Part shown: piece after piece, positions 20,386 to 25,875 of the stretch
Layout of the letters: the number at the start of each line of letters is the position of its first letter
Numbering within the stretch: the first letter of the stretch is position 1
Source of the DNA: Parachlorella kessleri
Lineage: Eukaryota; Chlorophyta; Trebouxiophyceae; Chlorellales; Chlorellaceae
NCBI GenBank assembly: GCA_001598975.1
Contig: BBXU01003177.1
Span: forward strand, 1-25,875
Direction of reading: 5' to 3'
DNA length: 25,875 nucleotides
The notes under the pieces: generated by a model
What the model saw: only the letters and a program-made list of their open reading frames with translations
What the model was told of the DNA's origin: nothing
Database searches by the model: none
Program-made: the position numbers and the translations under genes

Positions 20386-21831
20386 CTTAGCATGCCGGGC
20401 CCATATCCTTTCCGAAGGGGACACGGTTTCATTTCACCTTGTATCTTTGGCTGCAATAACTCTATGCATCAGCACACAAGCTATTCATCACCGTCAACTT
20501 ACGTTAAAGTACAGGTTATAAACTCTCCATGTTCCATACTGGGGATATGATAGGGCACCTTTAGCTGTTTTTGTAGGGTTCCCAAAGCAAGGGAATGTCA
20601 GGCGCACTGCATAGGTGGTAGCAATCACAAGGTTGCGGTTAGTTCATGTCATTTCTATGGTACTTTGCCGCGGTTGGTCTCGTAGGTTAATACTGGCATG
20701 GACTTGTCAAGTCGGCATTGGTCTTCTGAAAGGCTGCCACTTGCCTGTGACTAGCTGAACATATACATCTGCCCCAACGTAACCACATATTTGTTTAATA
20801 TGTATCCCGGCTAGCCTGTAAAGATCCCAGTTCTCCGACCCACACTCATCAAGCAAAGCCTGCATAACCAAACCATGCTCTGGCTCTGCAGGGCTGCCAT
20901 GTACATCCCAGGCTTCACATGTAGCAAAGATGCACTAATGCCGCCCAACTGCTCCTGCACCGATTGTGCTGCTGCACCATATTGAGTGCCATGCCGTGGT
21001 AAGGTTAGAGAACACCTGTAGAGGTAAGGTAAAGGGTCTCAGCTACACCGCTGATGTCTATTGTAAGTTTGATGAGGGGCACTTGCCTTCGTAGAGGCTT
21101 AAGCTTTGTACGCTTTGAGTTGCTTCACCCACCTTGGTGTGGTTGATATATGTTGTCATCCCTGTGTTGGCATAAGAAAAGTCCGGAAGGTCAATTGGAA
21201 GCTTCACTGCCCAGCCGGGGCAAGCTAAGCCGCAATACTCAGGAGGTGCTCCATCGGGTATGCACTCGGGAGGACAGTGTTCACACATATCCAAGAGAAA
21301 TGAGATCGAGTCTTGGCCCCTGCGGAAGCAATCCACAAGTTGTTGGCAACTGTGACAGGCGTGGCATTTCTCGTTGAGTCAGATCGTTTTTCGCGTTGAG
21401 AGGGCAGTCTTGCACATCTGACGTATCAGTCTGCATATAGGTCCTTGCTGGCCTCATTTGCACAGGCCTGGGTCGCAATCCTACTACACAACCTTCCCAT
21501 CTATGAGTAAGATTCCAGCTTGCACAGCCAGCCAGAGCATATTGCTTACCCTACTAATGCAGCCCCTTGGAGGCCTGCACATGGGAACAACGATTGGCAC
21601 ACTCATTATCACTTCTATCTATTTGTGGAAAGAAGGCAGAATCCCGGGAGAACTGGCTCGCTATGACTTGCAAGCGTAATGTGGCCCTCCCCTCTGAGTA
21701 GCTGTCATGGCGTGTCAAGCCTAGTTCCCAGCTACACACTGTGACAGACGTGGCTGCACTTGCGAAGCAGGAACACCAACATACTCACATAACCAAAGGA
21801 CCGCTAGGAAGACGGCAACCTGCCCTGCCAT
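20386..21831 (-). CDS. Secreted Cys-rich protein of an unrecognised family, paralogue 2
   Basis: On the minus strand the exons are 21831-21789 (43 nt), 21574-21550 (25-nt microexon), 21467-21133 (335 nt), 20934-20745 (190 nt), 20606-20503 (104 nt) and a candidate 20450-20386. Exons 1-2 encode a signal peptide (MAGQVAVFLAVLWL, then CLQGAALVG). Exon 3 is Cys-rich (CHACHSCQQLVDC and CEHCPPEC) and ends INHTK before gtgggt, at the same place as paralogue 1 (LKNNK before gtgatt). Exon 4 aligns without gaps over 63 residues (LLDECGSENWDLY) and exon 5 over 35 residues with 20 identities (FPCFGNPT, then YPQYGTW and NLY). The exon 4 donor is GC (20744-20743). Exon 3 has one base too many, best placed in the AAA run at 21369-21367, so the chain is frameshifted as read. 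The function is unknown; the 3' end is unresolved. Confidence 0.6.
20607..20744 (-). other. GC-AG intron conserved in both Cys-rich paralogues
   Basis: The donor is ACAG followed by GCAAGT and the acceptor is atgcag. Phase 1 fits exons of 190 and 104 nt. Paralogue 1 has the same junction word (ACAG then GCAAGT at 9634) and the same flanking exon lengths. Confidence 0.65.
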
Positions 21832-23075
21832 GGGGTGCCCGAAAGATCTATTTGTGGATCTCAGGCTCTGCCACCGAGAAAAAGAGGAGGTCTTGTCTGA
21901 GCTCCTTACAGTCTTGCAAGCCTTGGCAGTCTGCACGCGCCCTCCTGCAAGGGCAGCAGGCTGCCTCCTTGTCAGGTCCGTATCCTCCTGCAAAATGTTT
22001 GCACACGGCGTTCAAAAGGTGCGCAAGACTGCAACTTTCACAGCTACAGGGCGTTGGAAACAATTTTAAGGCTATTGCGCAGTGCCACAAAGTAGCCTGC
22101 CTAACCCACGCTGACCCCGAAGTTGATGTGCATGTGCTGGACGCTGCACTGCAATGTAGTCCTCAAATGCTGCAGTATCACGCCAACGCCCGCCCGCAAC
22201 CCTTTCCATGGGTGGGTTGCAGGTGTAACTTTGCCAGTAGAACTTCTTCCAGCCAGGGGCATACACACGTGCATCCCGCAAAGCAGCGTACAGAGCACCT
22301 CAGTGCGAGGCTCCCCGACCCGGGTTCTAATGACCGCAGACGCACTCCTGGGAAACATCGGGCTATAGACCGGACAGAACTCAAGCACAGCAGGGGGGTT
22401 TCGTACAAAGGCGCCACCCACGCAGCAGTCAGGCACATGAGAAATGCATTACTTTGCAACTAGCAACATCACGCCAACTAAGTATTGCAGTGGATGTATG
22501 CTTACAGGCTCCTGGGCTTGCCTGGTCGGGAACTATCAGGCCGCCTGCCCGGGCTTCTCACACAGCCCTTCAAGCGGCTTCCAATCAAGTGAAATACTAG
22601 GAAGGAACCGATGTTCACTTTGAAGAGGCGCTGAGCCGAAGGCCTTGTGTCTTCCAGCACCGGCTGTCTGGATAGCCTCTAGGGGTACGGAGCCTTGACT
22701 GCACACCAAAATTGTGGACAGTACAGATCAAGCAACTAGCAGTGAATGGTGGGCTTGGTGGTACGGTGCATAACCCCTGCTCGGTATGGACTCATGGATC
22801 CTGCATCACCCTCCTCAGCATCGAATCAGTACCATACCAGCACTTGTTCTTGTGATAGCGACCCAGCGCGAGGGCCTTTCACATGTTATTGCGGACATTG
22901 CAGCTCGTGCCTCCCAAAGTTTCTTTTGATGGGCAATTGCACAGACCTGTGCCCTCGCCCGCTTTGACCTCACCTGGTGAGGAACAGCTGCTTGACCTTG
23001 TAGCGGCTCAAACGTTATCTACTTGCAAGACAGCCTGGAGCTGGCTCTGCTCTGAGAGCTCTTACGCTACACGGC
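21832..23075. other. Divergent interval upstream of Cys-rich paralogue 2 and the LRR gene
   Basis: It should hold the promoters of the reverse Cys-rich gene and the forward LRR gene. A 240-codon open frame (21741-22463, +) starts at GTG, overlaps exon 1 of the reverse gene and has no supporting motif. A Cys-dense frame near 22830-22967 (CYCGHCSSC, then NCTDLCPRPL-stop) is noted but lacks a start. No TATA box or repeat stands out. Confidence 0.3.
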
Positions 23076-25156
23076 ATGCTTCCCCGGATGTACATTACTG
23101 TCAGCTGGAGCGTTCACTGTCTTCATATGGTGGTGCTCCTTGCTGCTGCAACTGGTCCTGCGTCCCTGGGCACACTTGACCCGCTGGGGCAGGGGGCTGT
23201 CTTGAATGAGAATCCTGTTCACCAGGAGTTGGCATTGGCACTACTAACGCTGCGCAGCGCCTTCGTCAACGGTGATGCTACCTTGTCGAGCTGGGTGAAA
23301 GGAATCGACCCCTGCACTTGGGCAGGCATCAACTGCGCTAGCAGTAATAATGGAGTTGAAATGTAAGTGGTGACAGTCGCATGCCGCTGTGTCAGCAAAG
23401 GCGCATTTCTTGGAAGCCTGTTTGGCATTTCTTGCGCAGTGCATTTCATGTTGTCGTGGTTGCCCCCATTTTCTTGGTGCCTGCGCGGACGTGTGAGCAG
23501 GCTCTGAGTGTGTTGCATGGTGACTTATGGACCACAGGGACCTCAGCGGGCAAGGACTTCAAGGCACCCTTGTGCCCGAGACCTGGACGAAATTGAAGAA
23601 CTTAACTGCCGTCTCCCTTGCCATGAACAACCTCACAGGAACTCTTCCAAGCAACTGGCTGCTGCCGAGTGCGCTTGTAAGGTCCGCCTGCCACCCAGCT
23701 CAGGGCGCTTGCTTTTTCTGGCCATGCCTTGCTGCGCACTGCCAAAACCGACCAACATTGCGTACAGTTTGCCACCTGGCATATCAGTATGACATGCTGG
23801 GGGTCTCCATGTCTCGCATGTCGAGGCAAGCCTAAACTGCTGCTATATAAACCCCTTCTGCAGTTTGGATATCTCAAACAATAGCCTTGGAGGGACTTTG
23901 CGGCCCGAGTTTAGCATCCCCTCCAGCCTAACATCCCTGCGATTATCAAACAATACGTTCCGTGGGACCATCCCTGCATGGAGCCTACCAGGTGGGCGTC
24001 AACAACACAGTTAGTACGAGTCTACTTGTGACGCCAGGACATGGGTTTACTCTTGCTGGGCTGGGAGGCAGGGTGGGTCATACCCACCCTCGCCCTCCAC
24101 CCGGTAGCGCCTGAGGCCACCTTGTGGGCTACATGCCCATGAGGTACAACCGATGGCGCTCCCTTAACCCACGCCCCTGGCCGGTGCCCACTGGGCATCA
24201 CTCGGCGCCCAGCTACGGCTGGACGGCGAGGCCTGGGCGTACTTATTTATTTATTTATTCATTTATTTGTGACGTCTGCTTAGCATCAGCCTGGTTGGGC
24301 TCACTTGGTGGGCTCACGCCAGCATGACCAGGTTATGCTGTAAGACAACACTAGCAAATATCTGGTAGCTAGCACTTCCTGCATAAATAAAGGTTGTCAT
24401 TTCCGTACGTGCCAGAAGCCAGTGCCGCACATGCAGCTCCTGAATAAGCACGCCCCCTCCTGGTTGCTGCATCAAAGCTTGAGGTTTCAACAAGCCTAAC
24501 TAGCAGCCTTCCCAGCATGTAACCTGCCCTCTAAGCGTCAGTTAGCTAATTTCCTGCAGGCAGTCTTCTAGAACTTGCGCTCAATGGCAACCAGCTTACA
24601 GGGCCGTTGCCTGTATATTTGGTCCTGCCCGTGGGCCTTGAAACATTGCTCCTTTCCTCTAATCAACTTACGGGCACCCTGGACCCATCATGGGACTTGC
24701 CTGTCGCACTGGCTACTCTGGACTTGAGCAACAACCTTGTGAAAGGCAGCATACCCAGCCAATGGAAGCTGCCACCGTATTTGGAGGCAAGTCCATTGAC
24801 ACTATCTGGGCAGCATTGCAAGTGAGGCTCTCTCTGCAGCAACTTGCAACTCATCAAAGGTGTACTCCTACCATCACCAAATTGCTATATGCAAGTCACC
24901 AGAATGCCATATATGCATCGCCTATATGCATCGCCTATGCATAGCAAATGTGAACTTTTGATTGCTAGGTGCCTTGTGTGCTAACCTGTAAGAAAGATAG
25001 CTAGCTGCGATCTCCCTGCAGGCCTTGCATCTGCACTCCAATCCCTTCCTGTCAGGTCCCCTTCCTCAAGACTGGGTTTTGCCGGGACATTTAGTGGACA
25101 TCCAACTTCAAAATTGCAACATCAGCGGACCAATACCCAAGGACTTGTATGTGGAG
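23076..25156 (+). CDS. Secreted/receptor-type leucine-rich repeat protein, 3' end outside window
   Basis: Exons 23076-23362, 23538-23681, 23864-23991, 24560-24786 and 25022-25156 join in phase and give about 307 residues. The N-terminus has a hydrophobic signal segment (MVVLLAAATGPASLG, which may start at 23076, 23091 or 23130). A plant-type LRR N-terminal cap follows (LLTLRSAFVNGDATLSSW, then CTWAGINC). At least eight LRRs of the LxxLxLxxNxLxGxLP type follow, for example SLDISNNSLGGTL and LLLSSNQLTGTLDPSW. Most repeats carry a W-x-LP step (NWLLP, AWSLP, SWDLP, QWKLP, DWVLP). Intron 4 (24787-25021) is GC-AG. Intron 3 contains a LINE tail. No stop, membrane segment or kinase is seen before the window ends, so whether it is a receptor or a secreted LRR protein is open. 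The extracellular recognition role is inferred from the fold. Confidence 0.88.
24034..24266 (+). mobile_element. LINE 3'-end fragment with 8-bp target duplication, in LRR intron 3
   Basis: It shares its 3' UTR and tail with the copy at 15152-15329: the CCAGG start, a CACCCGGT-G motif, GAGGCCTGGGCGTA and then (TTTA)n. TTGTGACG flanks it at 24026-24033 and 24267-24274. A perfect 9-bp hairpin (24070-24078 with 24082-24090) stands where the other copy has a hairpin of different sequence. It is 5'-truncated and non-coding. Confidence 0.75.
24787..25021 (+). other. GC-AG intron in the LRR gene
   Basis: The exon ends TTGGAG, the intron starts GCAAGT and ends ccctgcag. Reading through gives a stop within 13 codons. 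Splicing restores the LRR (PPYLE then ALHLHSNPF) in phase 0. Confidence 0.8.
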
Positions 25157-25443
25157 GTGGGTCATGTTGCTTTGCAAGCCAACAGTGAGGCTCCATAGAG
25201 TCTCAGCTAACCTCTTGGGTCCTGCCTCCACCCCATATCACAAGCAACACACAACTATTGAAATGGTACTACCTTACACAACATCCACTAGATATTGACG
25301 GTTGGACGGGGGGTTGGACATGCATTGTATAGAAATGCAACACAAGGGAGCTACATGCCATGTTATTGTGAACTCGCGCCTTGCCCAGGGAAGAAAAATC
25401 CAGCTTGACTTTGGACGATATAGACAGCGTTGTACAACTGACA

Positions 25444-25875
25444 GAAAAGAGAGAATAGTACTCCGTGGCTACTTGGGCCTAACCCCGTGAGGCTTTGCCA
25501 AGGAGAAAATTGCTAGTTGAAGTGCCTGCTGCATGGGCCAACAACACCAAGGCTGTGTGCCCCCGGTCAGAGGGCAGGCGACAGCTGTCATTGCGACGGG
25601 AAGCAGACGGGTCGGCCCGCCTGCTGCCATCGGGGGTCCCTCCCCCAGTTACCCTACCATGGGATACCTCCACAATAAGGGACCCCCTTGTCGTGCCATG
25701 GGTTATGGGTTCGAACACATGGAGTTGCTGGTGTTTCAGCCTTCCCGGGTGGGGGAAAAGAGACGGGTCGGCCCGCCTGCTGCCATTACATCGGGGGACC
25801 CTTCCCCAGCAAGCTGGGTACCACTTTCCCCCCACCCGGGAAGGCTGAAACATCAGCAACTCCCCGTGTTCGAAC
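25444..25875. mobile_element. Composite SINE-like element at the window edge
   Basis: Body sequence (25460-25635) has the orientation of the 13016 copy. The head is then inverted (25660-25760, with GGGTTCGAAC at 25707-25716). Part of the body and head follows again in direct orientation (25760-25875), cut off by the window end. This looks like one element inserted into, or recombined with, another. It lies in the next intron or the 3' part of the LRR gene. Confidence 0.6.

Noticed and set aside
21741..22463. 240-codon open frame, the longest in the window
   Set aside because: It begins at GTG, crosses exon 1 of the reverse gene, and shows no domain, repeat or splice logic. The composition fits chance in this base content.

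Overview
The window reads as nuclear DNA of a green alga, most likely Chlamydomonadales-like. The evidence is many small exons in roughly 100-600 bp introns, acceptors of the tgcag/cgcag type, Ala/Gln-rich linkers, TGTAA poly(A)-type signals, a plant-type LRR ectodomain, a LINE tail ending in (TTTA)n and short SINE-like elements. Species cannot be named from the sequence. There are no bacterial operons, rRNA genes, tRNA genes or CRISPR arrays. All exon maps come from reading splice sites and phases by eye; no search was run.

Layout. 160-3761 (+): a nine-exon gene for a secreted Cys-rich protein with three PAN/Apple-like modules. 4471-8046 (+): a five-exon NOP12/RBM34-like two-RRM gene (copy A), disabled as read. 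8605-10582 (-): a secreted Cys-rich protein gene of an unrecognised family (paralogue 1). About 10590-11140 (+): exon-like blocks of an unrecognised gene. 11525-18364 (+): NOP12/RBM34-like copy B, also disabled as read and swollen by insertions. 20386-21831 (-): paralogue 2 of the Cys-rich family. 23076-25156 (+): the 5' part of a secreted or receptor-type LRR protein that runs off the window.

The central observation is a tandem segmental duplication. The pair [NOP12-like gene forward, Cys-rich secreted gene reverse, convergent] occurs twice, at 4471-10582 and 11525-21831. The two NOP12 copies keep the same five exons. The two Cys-rich genes keep identical lengths for four exons (43, 25, 190 and 104 nt), including a 25-nt microexon that completes the signal peptide. 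Unit 2 is longer because copy B took up a SINE with a 13-bp target duplication (13016-13345), a LINE 3' fragment (about 14866-15329) and a 2.5-kb element with 17-bp terminal inverted repeats (15446-17924).

Four introns in four different genes begin with GC instead of GT, each forced by reading phase. Both NOP12 copies and Cys-rich paralogue 2 carry frameshifts, several of them one-base differences in homopolymers. They are therefore either young pseudogenes or affected by consensus errors; raw reads or cDNA would decide.
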